From NCBI GenBank assembly GCA_964036295.1, contig OZ038471.1, positions 9,092,684 to 9,156,683 on the forward strand: DNA of 64,000 nucleotides, given 5' to 3'. This DNA comes from Plumapathes pennacea (taxonomy: Eukaryota > Cnidaria > Anthozoa > Antipatharia > Myriopathidae). Below the pieces are notes generated by a model. That model had not been told where the DNA came from. It did not search any database and saw only the letters and a program-made list of their open reading frames with translations. Shown here in pieces: positions 47,101 to 58,909 of the stretch; the first letter of the stretch is position 1; every line of letters starts with the position of its first letter. The position numbers were made by a program, and so were the translations under genes.

Positions 47101-47260
47101 AAGCGAAGTGAGGGTAATAATCACGGCGCTAATGCAGCAAATTTGCTTTGTTTGGAGACTCTAAGCGTGTCGCCACCTCGAAATTTAATGATCGTCAGTC
47201 AGTCGGCTGTCAGTCTGTCAGTCTGTCATCGAGCGACCTCCAAGGCAATGGCGTAACTAG
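44171..47260. other. Non-coding stretch with dispersed repeat pieces
   Basis: 44,300-44,488 repeats at 47,264-47,452 (AAATACGATAATTGCAGATA ... TTTTGCGTTGAAAAAA). 45,470-45,590 matches 56,570-56,710 and, inverted, 47,085-47,220; these carry GACAGACTGACA or CA microsatellites. 46,380-46,420 contains an acceptor-like TTTCTTTTAG without a supported exon. The remainder, including 45,600-47,000, shows nothing I can name. Confidence 0.5.
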
Positions 47261-47439
47261 AAATACGATAATCGCAGATATCCCCTCTCTCTGCCATTGA
47301 TGGGACTTTTACTTTGGTACTCCCAACAAGAGTCACCTTTGTTTTACCGAAATGTTGACTCAATTTTTTCCTTCGAACTCAAGTGCTACACGCAAAGAAA
47401 GGAGAAAAAGAATGGTGTGTGTTATATTTTTGCGTTGAA

Positions 47440-48934
47440 AAAAATAATCGCGGGGCCTGGCCCCGGCGAGCTTAAAAATGGAGTTTTTCTTCTTCTGGGT
47501 CGAGAATCAGCACACGGTGATTGGTTCACATGACCACGTGATATGCGATGACGTAAACCGGCGCCCAGTTGGCTCAGTTGGTTGAGTGCCGGTCTTTCGT
47601 GCGGGAGGTCGCGGGTTCGAACCCCTGCCGGACCAGCACTCAGGGTCTTGAAATAACTGAAGAGAAGATGCTGCTTTTGATTCTATCAGCAAATGGTAAG
47701 ATCTTCACTTGGCTCGGCTGACTACGTTAAATGGCGGTCCCGTCTCCCTATACTTGATTACAGGGGGGACGTAAAAGAACCACTGAGGACGTAAACAAAT
47801 CTCTGGCAGTGACCACCCTCAGTGCCTGTACTCCACAGTAATGCGGCGAAGCCAAATTGTTGCTGAAAAGCCCCTTGAGGGGAGCTTCAATAAAAATATG
47901 TATGTATGTATATATTTGACTTCGTTAAACAACTCGAGATGTGGCCAGTGAATTGCTCGTAATTACTTGTGTGTAAAGGTTAACTGCATCCCATCCAAAC
48001 TCAACACCATTGGGCTTTGTGGAACATGCACGGATAAACTGGATTTTAGGGAATGATTTTGGCTTGCGTTCTTAAGTTCACCGCGGAAGCTTTGAGAATA
48101 GCCGTAAACAAATGTTTGATGGATACCGCTCGGGGATTGCAAATTTCTCTGTCGCCGATAAATATTTAGTCCCGACGAAACTTTCTGTGGCGGCACGAAA
48201 TACTTCTGGGAAGATAACAGGCCGAAAACGGAAACCAAAGCTACGATGAGCTTTAGCCGCAAAACAATGGCGATTTATGCTTTACTCTGTACATGACATC
48301 TGTTGCCTCATGAAATTCGTCTGCTTATCGTACTTTGTCTGTTGAAATGTTTCTTTCATTCGATCATGTAGCCTTTGTTTCGCAATGGTCATATATACCA
48401 GATATGAAAAATACACCGAAATAGAGCATTGGGTTTGCAGTTCACAAATGACTGAACACACTGTGAACAAAACTGCAATAATATTGTAAAATGTAGTGTT
48501 ACATTCCTCGCTTGTTACAGAACACGAATACTCGAAAGCCTTATAGAAGAAACGTATTCAGTTAATAAAAGAAACCACAAAAGTATTGAAGCGAAGGCTG
48601 GATTAATCGTGGCCTCTCGTTAGGAATAAGAGTCGAAGTCAAACTGTCAAAAATCGATTGTGCATAAAAAGATATGTCACGCATTCTCAAAATGCAGGGT
48701 CGCTCAACCTTTAAGAAGTAAGTGTATGAGTGTTGTAATGATAATTCATAGTTTAATCAGGTTTCATTTAAGCAAGGTGTCAACAGCCAAGTTCTCTATA
48801 ACTGTGTGATATTTTTCTGGTGAGAAACTGGAAGTCTCTCTTGGGAGTTCCACTCTTGTCTCTACTTTCCGTTTTAGTATACTCTGGTCTCGACGCAACT
48901 CACACCGCGAACTCACTGACTACGCTAGCCTAGT
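47440..48934 (-). repeat. Composite repeat A, copy 4 (inverted, uninterrupted)
   Basis: The only full copy without insertions, about 1.5 kb. It gives the empty sites for both the CACTG element (near 47,945-47,955) and the solo LTR (near 47,577-47,584). The minus-strand frame 48,262-47,963 (99 aa, no ATG) has a hydrophobic start (LKLIVALVSVFGLLSSQKYF) followed by a basic, Ser-rich stretch. The 30-codon frame has lost its ATG (ACG) near 48,870. Confidence 0.85.
47561..47636 (+). repeat. tRNA-like SINE head with A and B boxes
   Basis: GCGCCCAGTTGGCTCAGTTG (A box TGGCTCAGTTGG at 47,570) and GCGGGTTCGAACCCC (B box GGTTCGAACCC at 47,614). The arms do not form a full tRNA cloverleaf, so it is a Pol III-type SINE promoter. 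It reads opposite to repeat A's own orientation. Confidence 0.75.
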
Positions 48935-48959
48935 TAACGATTATAATCGCGGTTTTCTC

Positions 48960-51485
48960 GAACGTTATTAGCTTGTTTGAGAATTTATTCTTCAAGTTGA
49001 TTTCAACCAGTTTGTTTGTCATTTTCGATGTGACTTTGTTGTGTAATTTTATTTACATTCTATTCTATCCCGTAGATAAACCATGTAACTCCACAGAGAT
49101 AAAGTTTACATACCTTGTTCAAAACCTCCTACTATGAGGTTGTAATGCAGTGATTCTGTGGCTCTATGCAATTTAAACTTCTGGGATTGTTATTCGCAAA
49201 CGACCCCGGTCACTTCCAAAACACGTAAATTGCGCCCTGAAACCACATATTTTAACTATTGGCTCCTTAATGACAATCCTTGGAACTGGCACAAGCATAT
49301 CTGACACGCTACGCAAAATATACTGATATCAGGAAGAAAATAGACTCGGAGTGCAAACTCTCCACAGAAAACTTTAGGCGTCATCTTGAAAGTTGGATAG
49401 TAGCTCTTGTACTGCACCGTTGTTTACTTCAAAAACGTCGAACCCCTCTAAACCATCCTGACCTCAATCGAAGTGCAAAATTTGAAAAAGCGTTATGGTA
49501 GCATATTCCAAACTTTCTTCAAATCCTTCCGTGGAAATTCGACCATCACGAAACTCCGCCGTCACTTGACTAACAACCCTTCGCTATACCTGTAACCAAT
49601 GAGAAACATGGTTTTATTTTAATTATCCAAAAACCAATCAAAATTTACTTTAAGTGTACGCAAAATCTTGTGATTTCATTGGACAGCATCACCACACCTC
49701 CACACCTAGATTTTAGGCGTCCTTTTCGCCAGGAACTTAGATTGAGAGCCGAGGAGACAACTGATAGTCACCGTGACACTAGTCTCCACTGTTTTAGAAC
49801 AAAATTCAAGGACCAGGACTAAGTTTTGTTAGAGGTAAGTCAGCCGTAAAGCTTACAATACGTTTGCTGAACATATAAGTATGCAAGATGAACTATGGCT
49901 ACATAATATTTAGTTATTCTTGTTGATGACCACGTATCTTCGTCCGTGGGCATTTTGCTAACCACATTGAAGTGGTTTTCGCTTATCCGTGTTCAGTTAT
50001 ATACAGTTTTGAGAGAACTGAACGTACATTTGTTTAGACTGCTGACAAATGGTAGCATTTTCGTCAACAGTACGCGCCAAATTCATGAACAACTTTGACA
50101 AAACTTTTGCGATTCGAAAATGTAAACAAGTGCTTGTAGTAGTACTTAGCTAAACAAAACGAAACGTAGAAACGATACTTTGCGAACGCCTAAACTATTT
50201 AATTCTTGGCACATTATAGAGTAAAATCTCGATTTCTTAGGAGCGAATTCTGAAACGTTTAAGAACGCCTCGTGTTTACTGATGTACCTTATGAAACTCA
50301 AAGCCTGTAAATATAAGAACCTTCGCTCATAGCGGGAAATTTGCCTACCCTTCCCGTTTATTTACAACTCACTCGTTTACCATTTCCTCGTAAGTTTATT
50401 ATCGTGAAGTGGCGCATCGCTACTTTAATAATTTTATGGTTAAAAACATTGCATCAGAAACAATTATTTTCTAAGAAAATTTTAGAATAGGGAAACGTGC
50501 AAACGTTCTGGATGTAGAAAAAGAAACACGGATATACACTAAAGGTGGAGAATATACAGCTTTTCACCGATCAAAACTTGAATCAGTACAAATAGAGACG
50601 AAGAAATATTTGCATGGACGCCAGAACCGAGACTGCCGCGAGACTCAACTGCCGGGAAAATATAGTTTCCCAGAGATGAAGACGTTCAAGAATCTAATAT
50701 AGACTGTGATAAAAGTACATTATAACGATCGAAAAGTGATGAAGGAATTGCTAAGAAGAGCGGAAGAAAATAAAATAAATGTATTCGTTTCTGTTATTTG
50801 ATGTCGCAAGTATAAACAATCTTATATTCACTCTTGTAAAATAAATGCTAATTCAGATATATTTAAATCAAAGAAGCTACTTCCACCTGTCAAAGCTTTA
50901 TGACCTTCACAAAAGGATTCATCCATTGTTACTCGTGAAATTTTAATTTGTCAGAGCTAATGTTTATTGATGAGCTCTTGCATTGTTCGATTCTTGGAAA
51001 ACCAACCTGAATATTAGCAAGAACAATCTTGAAATATCTTATCCGTATGCTTGGAAAATTAAAGAAGGGCTTCTATAAATCCAAAGAATCGAGCCGCAAA
51101 GTCCCCCCCCCCCCTGAGTGAAGCCGCGAAGTCATAAATATGCTTGTTGCGCGTGAGTAACTCTCACACTGTTAAGTAACACAGTAGCTGAATTTCTTAT
51201 AACGATTATAATCACTGTTTTCTCGAAGGAATTGACCAAAGACAAATATAAGAATACACCACTGGAAAGAAAGAGCACAGGAGGCTTTCAACTTGGGAGT
51301 TTTTTTCAAAGGTAGTATCATACTTATTTTAATTTTTATGAACTTTAGTTTGTTTACGTTTTCTTATGTTGTTCTTAAAAAACCCTGTAAATGCGGTAAC
51401 CATGTGTGTTTTCTTTGTGGTTCTCTCAAATACTTCCTTGAGTGCCAATGTTTTATCGCTTCAGAGTGACCGTTATTACGTCAAA
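48960..51485. repeat. Tandem block, copy 3 (S, M, R, P, Q)
   Basis: S (48,960-49,160), a middle part M (49,160-49,400), R (49,400-50,800), P (50,815-51,100) and Q (51,113-51,485). S, M and R are nearly identical to 51,505-54,440 apart from one insertion, so this duplication is recent. It preserves the empty insertion site at 49,400/49,401. A poly-C run lies near 51,104-51,113. Confidence 0.85.
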
Positions 51486-54440
51486 GTATTTTTCAGAATT
51501 GTAGCAAACGTTATTAGCTTGTTTGAGAATTTATTCTTCAAGTTGATTTCAACCAGTTTGTTTGTCATTTCCTATGTGACTTTGTTGTATAATTTTATTT
51601 AAATCCTATTCTATCCCGTAGATAAACCATGTAACTCCACAGAGATAAAGTTTACATACCTTGTTCAAAACCTCCTACTATGAGGTTGTAATGCAGTGAT
51701 TCTGTGGCTCTATGCAATTTAAACTTCTGGGATTGTTATTCGCAAACGACCCCGGTCACTTCCAAAACACGTAAATTGCGCCCTGAAACCACAAATTTTA
51801 ACTATTGGCTCCTTAATGACAATCCTTGGAACTGGCACAAGCATATCTGACACGCTACGCAAAATATACTGATATCAGGAAGAAAATAGACTCGGAGTGC
51901 AAACTCTCCACAGAAAACTTTAGGCGTCATCTTGAAAGTTGGATAGTTAACAAATAAACCAGCTTCAAGCGTGCTCCGTTCAGAAATAAAGCACGCAGCA
52001 AGTGACGAGAGCACGAAAGAAGTGTAGGGAGAAACGCGAGCCGAAGGCGAGCGTTTTTCCCCACTTCTTGAGTGCTCTCGGCACTTGCTAAGTGCTTTAT
52101 TTCTGAACGGAGCACGCTTGAAGCTGGTTTATTTGTTTTATAACATAGAACTTCAAAACTTTCACAATAAAACTGTCTTTATTCATCAAAAATGTTGGAA
52201 TTCTAACAGCGATGAAAAAATAGATTCTCCTAAACGGCTCGGCTGTCCGAATTGCCAAGTCAGTACAGTTTCGCTTCAACTTTTCAACCAGGCCGTCTGT
52301 TCTATAAAATCAGACAACATCTCACAGTAAAGAACTATATTTTCCCGTAGAACTTTGGACTACAAGTACATGAAATCATACAGTCGGCTAGTGCATAAAA
52401 TGCAAATTTGAAGGGAATCAACAAATGCTCCAACGGCCGACTCGAAAATTGTGTGAATGAAAACTTACCGATTTCTTGACTCTACCTCGTAGTACAATCA
52501 TTTGAACTCCGTCCGAAAATTCTTCAATCATTTTTTTCAGTCACATCGTCGGAAATTCTTTCTCTTGCATCACTACAAACACGTCTGTTAGTCTGTCTTC
52601 GCCGTTCATGTTCAGTGATTGCTCACGGCTGATCTTCTTCAACTGAATGATTTGCTCTCTCCTTCCTTGTTGAAGCATTCAACTTCATTCAAAGAACCCA
52701 CTGATGTAATTGTGACTCCCAAATATGCTGTACTTAGGGACAGTGCTTAAACCGAGTCGCTTTCCACGACGCTGACAAAAAACTTGCCGTTCTTCGACAT
52801 AGATTTTCCCTCTCCAAACTGTTGAAGTGCTTTTTGATGAGGTCACGTTCTTTACCGATTCACGGTGAAGCGTACTAGCTAGTGCCTTCACTTAAAGCCA
52901 AATTTTATCTCGAAGTTGGGCATTGGTGACTCCATTCTCGCATTATTTTCTCTTTTTTGCCAGAGGATGACGTAAGCGTGGTTTATAACTTATAAACCAC
53001 GGGTAAGTGTGGTTTATACTCTGGCAAACCACGGTTTTCGACCAATCAGCGCGCGGCTTGTATCGTGACTATGTTATAATAGCTCTTGTACTGCACCGTT
53101 GTTTACCTCAAAAACGTCGAACCCCTCTAAACCATCCTGACCTCAACCGAAGCGCAAAATTTGAAAAAGCGTTATGGTAGCATATTCCAAACTTTCTTCA
53201 AATCCTTCCGTGGAAATTCGACCATCACGAAACTCCGCCGTCACTTGACTAACAACCCTTCGCTATACCTGTAACCAATGAGAAACATGGTTTTATTTTA
53301 ATTATCCAAAAACCAATCAAAATTTACTTTAAGTGTACGCAAAATCTTGTGATTTCATTGGACAGCATCACCACACCTCCACACCTAGATTTTAGGCGTC
53401 CTTTTCGCCAGGAACTTAGATTGAGAGCCGAGGAGACAACTGATAGTCACCGTGACACTAGTCTCCACTGTTTTAGAACAAAATTCAAGGACCAGGACTA
53501 AGTTTTGTTAGAGGTAAGTCAGCCGTAAAGCTTACAATACGTTTGCTGAACATATAAGTATGCAAGATGAACTATGGCTACATAATATTTAGTTATTCTT
53601 GTTGATGACCACGTATCTTCGTCCGTGGGCATTTTGCTAACCACATTGAAGTGGTTTTCGCTTATCCGTGTTCAGTTATATACAGTTTTGAGAGAACTGA
53701 ACGTACATTTGTTTAGACTGCTGACAAATGGTAGCATTTTCGTCAACAGTACGCGCCAAATTCATGAACAACTTTGACAAAACTTTTGCGATTCGAAAAT
53801 GTAAACAAGTGGCTTGTAGTAGTTCTTTGCTAAACAAAACAAAACGAAACGTAGAAACGATACTGTGCGAACGCCTAAACTATTTAATTCTTGGCACATT
53901 ATAGAGTAAAATCTCGATTTCTTAGGAGCGAATTCTGAAACGTTTAAGAACGCCTCGTGTTTACTGATGTACCTTATGAAACTCAAAGCCTGTAAATATA
54001 AGAACCTTCGCTCATAGCGGGAAATTTGCCTACCCTTCCCGTTTATTTACAACTCACTCGTTTACCATTTCCTCGTAAGTTTATTATCGTGAAGTGGCGC
54101 ATCGCTACTTTAATAATTTTATGGTTAAAAACATTGCATCAGAAACAATTATTTTCTAAGAAAATTTTAGAATAGGGAAACGTGCAAACGTTCTGGATGT
54201 AGAAAAGGAAACACGGATATACGCTAAAGGTGGAGAATATACAGCTTTTCACCGATCAAAACTTGAATCAGTACAAATAGAGACGAAGAAATATTTGCAT
54301 GGACGCCAGAGCCGAGACTGCCGCAAGACTCAACTGCCGGAAAAATATAGTTTCCCAGAGATGAAGACGTTCGAGAATCTAATATAGACTGTGATAAAAG
54401 TACATTATAACAATCGAAAAGTGATGAAGGAATTGCTAAG
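51486..54440. repeat. Tandem block, copy 4 (S, M, R) with an insertion
   Basis: Collinear with copy 3 but interrupted at 51,947-53,079. After the insert the match resumes exactly at TAGCTCTTGTACTGCACCG. P and Q are not next to it; they reappear at 57.5-58.1 kb after about 3 kb of other sequence. Confidence 0.85.
51947..53079. mobile_element. 1,133-bp non-autonomous element with a palindromic left end
   Basis: Defined by comparison with the empty site at 49,400. The first ~190 bp (51,947-52,138) are a palindrome (AACAAATAAACCAGCTTCAA ... inverted at 52,118-52,137). Then TTATAACATAG (52,139) is the inverse of the right end CTATGTTATAA (53,069-53,079). No target duplication is evident (GATAG|insert|TAGCTC against GATAGTAGCTC). 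The interior has no transposase. A deleted copy opens the window. Confidence 0.8.
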
Positions 54441-54509
54441 AAGAGCGGAAGAAAATAAAATAAATGTATTCGTTTCTGTTATTTGATGTCGGAAGTATAA
54501 AAATCTTTT

Positions 54510-54660
54510 ATTATATGGCACTGATACTACGCACGCTACGATTGGTTAATTTACCGGTCCATACTTTCCTGTACGGACCGCAAATTGATTTTACGCACGT
54601 TCTGATTGGTCAATTTTACCGGTCCATAACTTACTGTACGGACCGCAAAATCAGTTTGCA
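54510..54660. repeat. Hairpin-MITE relatives (GGTCCATAACTTACTGTACGG)
   Basis: Two direct copies of an ACCGGTCCATA...TGTACGGACCGCAAA unit (54,550-54,592 and 54,612-54,650), related to the palindromes at 39.64 and 57.36 kb. Confidence 0.65.
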
Positions 54661-57156
54661 CATGTGGATCGCAAATGATTACTCGAAAAGTTGCTAAACG
54701 TTTGTCATAAAAGGCCCAGAAGTGCAATGGGAAGTTTAAACGTTCCGGATACTCACTGTTAAGTTATGATGATCGGGGAAAGCTTACAATCTTGGAAAAT
54801 GACCGTTACGAAGAAGGAAAACATCCGAGGAAAAAATTGCTTGAGACCTCAGCCGTCATTGACAACAAGCGCTGCAGAGTATGGAGGGTTGTTTCACCTC
54901 TGTGTTAAAATTTGCACACTTGCCAGGAAGAAAGTGGAAAGCGAACAATCACCGTGAACAGTTATGACTAAAACTGTGCAAGAATCAAGTTTTGCAGACA
55001 TGTTTGCTCGTCATGGCGCACTGTGAGGACTGTAAACTAGAAATACGATAATCGCAGATATCCCCTCGCTCAGTAGTGGGTTTTCGGAAAGCGGGATTCT
55101 TGTTTATTTTCGGTTCGGAGATTATTTAAAAATTTTTTTGCAAACCACGGCTGTGTAGCGACGTCACCAGTCGGCCGCTAAAAAAAATCTTTGTCGCACG
55201 GCAGTCTGGTTTAGTTCAGACAACGTGCACAGTCTGCAATTTTCGTAGACACTAAGATGAACTTCAAAATTCGCTGAGACAACAAAGCCGATCTTGGACA
55301 CTGAAATTTTTTTTTTCCTTTTTTTTTTTTTACTTTATAAGTTTAATACGCTTCTTCGAGTGTGACAAAATCTAGAGCCGTCAAAGCGAGTCGCTTGTTT
55401 ACACGCTTTCGAAGTCTCGGGACCGTGTGAATTTTGGCAGGGATTCAATTTTGAACACAACAACTTTTCAAACTGCGTTTTACGATTTTAAAATCTTTGA
55501 CAGAAAAAAGAAATCAAGTCACTAAATAATACAAGGTCCGATTGTATTGAGCGAGCAAACCCGGTCACTAAATAATACAAGGTCCGATTGTGTTGAACGA
55601 GTATCTTACGGGGTCCCGCTAGTAGACAATAATATACAATAGACTGTAATTGTTTAATTTGGAAAGCAGTGGCCGGATATTTTCTACTTTAATAGCCTTC
55701 AAAAAGCAAAAGCATCTTAACCCGGTTACATTTTATCCTTGAATACAGTGTGCCAACAAACGCGGCGACAAAACTTCACAGCATGTGTCAGACTGTCAGT
55801 GAAATTATGCAAATATATCAGGAATCAGATGACACAATCTTGCATGAAGGCACTCTGAAATAGCTTTGAAAACTAGCGAAGAGATCACAGTATAATCCTA
55901 CTTGGCCTTCATCACAGTTCCCGGGGCATACGGCAATTGTTGAAATACCATAATGATAACACGACCCTCATTTAACAAAAGCGTTGTACGTTAATTGATG
56001 TAAATTTTCAAAACTCACCGGTTCCTGAAAGCCATAGCTTTAGCTCTTTTCCAGCAAAGGAAACAAAACCCAAAACACTATTGTTTACGTCTTCATTGAT
56101 TTCAAAGTACACTGTATAGAGCAGTCCTCATACAGTACGAAAATTCCACTTTCCATTGTATTGTGTGTCGTCATCTTGTCAAACTTGCATTCTGAAAACT
56201 ACATTCCTGTTATTGTAAAAGGTGAAATTTGCCACGATGATTGTTCAATTTCCACCAACTGTATTTTGCTATTTCTTTCTGAAGAAGTGTCTGCGTTTTA
56301 ACACAATACTGGCGTCTGGGATTGTGTTCAGGTCGACCAGTTGTGCCTTTAAGAATCCGTTTCACGGCTAGTAAGCTTGCCTCCCATACACCGGCAAAAT
56401 ATCCGGGCAAATTATAGCCGTCCGTCGAACTGCTTGGCCTTGTATCTGCATCTTGTTGTACAAAATCACTTCCGTTCGTACTCTTACAGCTACCGCATGT
56501 CACTAAGAAAATGGCGGTTTACAGTTAAGCTGCCGATGTAACCTCGCAGTGGTCGCTCGACGCGGATGGCCCTGGGGACGAGTCGTACCCCACACACACA
56601 CACACACACACGAACATTAAATTTCGAGATGGCGACACGCTTGGAGTCTTCAAATGATGCGATTTTGCTGCATTAGCGCCGTGATTATTTCCCTCACTTC
56701 GTTCGGGGATAAATTTTTCACAATGCACGAGAACTCTGTATTTCGAAATCACTGACTGGGACAAAAACGCCGTGGTGATTTGAGGACGTTTATTTTGCTG
56801 GAAGAAACCTAAACTCTCCACGAGGAGGCAGGAAAATTAAGCGGTGAGTTTTGAATAATATAACTTTCAACAATGTGTCGGTCGCAGTCTGTGATGAAAT
56901 GATTTCGTTTTAGTGCCATTTTGCCTTCTACATTATTGTACGTATAAGAAACTTATTCAAAAGAATAAAAAATACTCTGAGTTACAAAGCAGTTTCTTCT
57001 GGAAAGAGATAAGACTGCAGTTTCTTTAAATCTTTAGTGAGCGAGCAAGGGCGAGTTCGAGTCGTTCACCGAATAAAGTTCACTGCAGTGTCGTTGTTTG
57101 ACACACGCTATGGGCCATTTCATTCAGCTCAGAACAAATTAGTATTTATCTAGGCA
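54661..57156. other. Non-coding stretch
   Basis: No gene supported. Contains poly-T near 55,308-55,330, a 46-bp tandem duplication (GTCACTAAATAATACAAGG at 55,518 and 55,564) and a (CA)n run near 56,588-56,610 inside the piece shared with 45.5 kb. Minus-strand frames at 56,210-56,503 and 56,525-56,821 are open but overlap these repeats and show no motif. Confidence 0.5.
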
Positions 57157-57515
57157 GTTGGTTCGACAGACGCTTATTTTCTTTCAAGATTTTCAAATCG
57201 GTAGAATTGTAAGCTGTTAACTGAATTTGTTGTGAAAACAAACGTGCGTAATTCATGCCTGATCGCGATTGATGTTGTTGAATGAACAAGACGAGTACTC
57301 GTTGGGGTCTTGTTTTGTGTTTACCGAAAGATCTAAAGCCATATAATAAATATCTTATTAACCTCGTTTGCTTGGTCCGTACCGTAAGTTATGGATCCTC
57401 GTTTTTTTCGTCGCCTTATGGCCCTCGCGCGAAGCGCGCTCGGGCCATAAGGCGACGAAAAAAACTCGGTCCATAACTTACTGTACGGACCGCGCGCTCG
57501 GTTAATAAGATCTAT
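57157..57515. repeat. Repeat with an intact hairpin MITE
   Basis: Collinear with 39,426-39,740. The hairpin at 57,353-57,506 is complete: GGTCCGTACCGTAAGTTATG, TCGCCTTATGGCC and GCGCGAAGCGCGC at the centre, then GGCCATAAGGCGA and CATAACTTACTGTACGGACC. TTATTAACC and GGTTAATAA form its outer edges. It is a foldback MITE without coding capacity. Confidence 0.8.
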
Positions 57516-57516
57516 A

Positions 57517-58320
57517 TATTTACTCTTGTAAAATAAATGCTAATTCAGATATATTTAAATCAAAGAAGCTACTTCCACCTGTCAAAGCTTTATGACCTTC
57601 ACAAAAGGATTCATCCATTGTTACTCGTGAAATTTTAATTTGTCAGAGCTAATGTTTATTGATGAGCTCTTGCATTGTTCGATTCTTGGAAAACCAACCT
57701 GAATATTAGCGAGAACAATCTTGAAATATCTTATCCGTATGCTTGGAAAATTAAAGAAGGGCCTCTATAAATCCAAAGAATCGAGCCGCAAAGCCCCCCC
57801 TCCCCTCCTCTTTCCCTTCCTCTCCACATACAAAGACATTTCCTGCCCTACCACCCTAGCTATTTCCTGCCCTATACACCACTGGAAAAAAAGAGCACAG
57901 GAGGCTTTCAACTTGGAAGTTTTTTTCAAAGGTAGTATTATACTTATTTTATTTTTTATGCACTTTAGTTTGTTTACTTTTTCTCTTCTTCTTAAAAATC
58001 CTTGTAAACGCGGTATCCATGTGAGTTTTCTTTGTGATTGTCTCGAATACTTCCTTGAGTGCCACTGTTTTATCGCTTCAGAGTGACCGTTATTACGTCA
58101 AAGTATTGTTCACAATTGTCGCAAACGACAAGCTTGTTTAAGATTTTTTTTCTTCAAGCTGATTTTGCGATGATCAAATCGACCAGTTTGTTTGTCATTC
58201 TCGAAGTGACTTTGCTGTGCATTTTTGTTTCATTCTGTTCTATCCCGTAGATAAACCATGTAACTCCACAAAAAGAAAGTTTACATTGCCCTGTTTAAAA
58301 CTTCTAATATGAGGTTGTTC
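57517..58320. repeat. Tandem block, copy 5 (P, Q, S only)
   Basis: P (57,517-57,780), part of Q (57,875-58,110) and S (58,125-58,320) match 50,815-51,690. A C/T-rich stretch (57,795-57,830) replaces the start of Q. The block ends at ATGAGGTTGT, where the next tandem repeat begins. Confidence 0.8.
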
Positions 58321-58359
58321 CCGCGCAGGGCGTGGGTACTAATCTGAACACATATCGTT

Positions 58360-58710
58360 TTTGAATGTCGTTCACGGGGCGACCTCCCCGCGCAGCGGGG
58401 TTTGCTGGGAAGAACGTCGGAACAGAATCACGTCCACGCGCAGAGGGGACTGCTGGGTAAAACCTTCGACTTCGTTCCCAGGCTCTTCCATTTCCCGGCC
58501 GAACACGTAGGCTTTTTTGCGATTTGAATGTTGTTCGCGGTGCGACCAACCCGCACCGCGGGGAATGCCGGGTAGAGCCTCGAAACAGAGTACCTCGTTC
58601 CCAGGCTTTTTCCTCTCCCGGCCCAACATGAGGACTTTTTTGCGATTTGAATGCTGTTCGCGGGGCGACCAACCCGCACCGCGAGGAATGCCGGGTTGAT
58701 CACGTGATTT
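58360..58710. repeat. GC-rich 123-bp minisatellite
   Basis: The unit GCGATTTGAATGxTGTTCGC starts at 58,519 and 58,642 (period 123), with a diverged earlier unit from about 58,360. Each contains CCAACCCGCACCGCG and ATGCCGGGT. It is much GC-richer than its surroundings. Overlapping ORFs on both strands come from the period being a multiple of three. Confidence 0.8.
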
Positions 58711-58909
58711 TTTCCTGCGAGTTTGTTGCTAAGAAACAGTTCGTCGGAAGGGAAGGAGAATTAACGACCAAGCTCGCCTTCAAAGACGAAGGGAGTCGTG
58801 AGACCAGCCAACAGTGGTGTATTCGTCTCGAGCGCAGACGGCAAGCAACGCGTACGAGCCGACTAGAACAGCAGACCGGTCCAGAAATTACCGCTGCAAA
58901 AAAACAAAG

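Noticed and set aside
47561-47636. A tRNA gene
   Set aside because: A and B boxes are present but the stems do not pair as a cloverleaf, and a second copy is interrupted by an LTR; it is a SINE head.
47963-48262. Intact 99-aa secreted protein gene
   Set aside because: The frame has no ATG, upstream stops are present and other copies are broken; kept only as part of repeat A.
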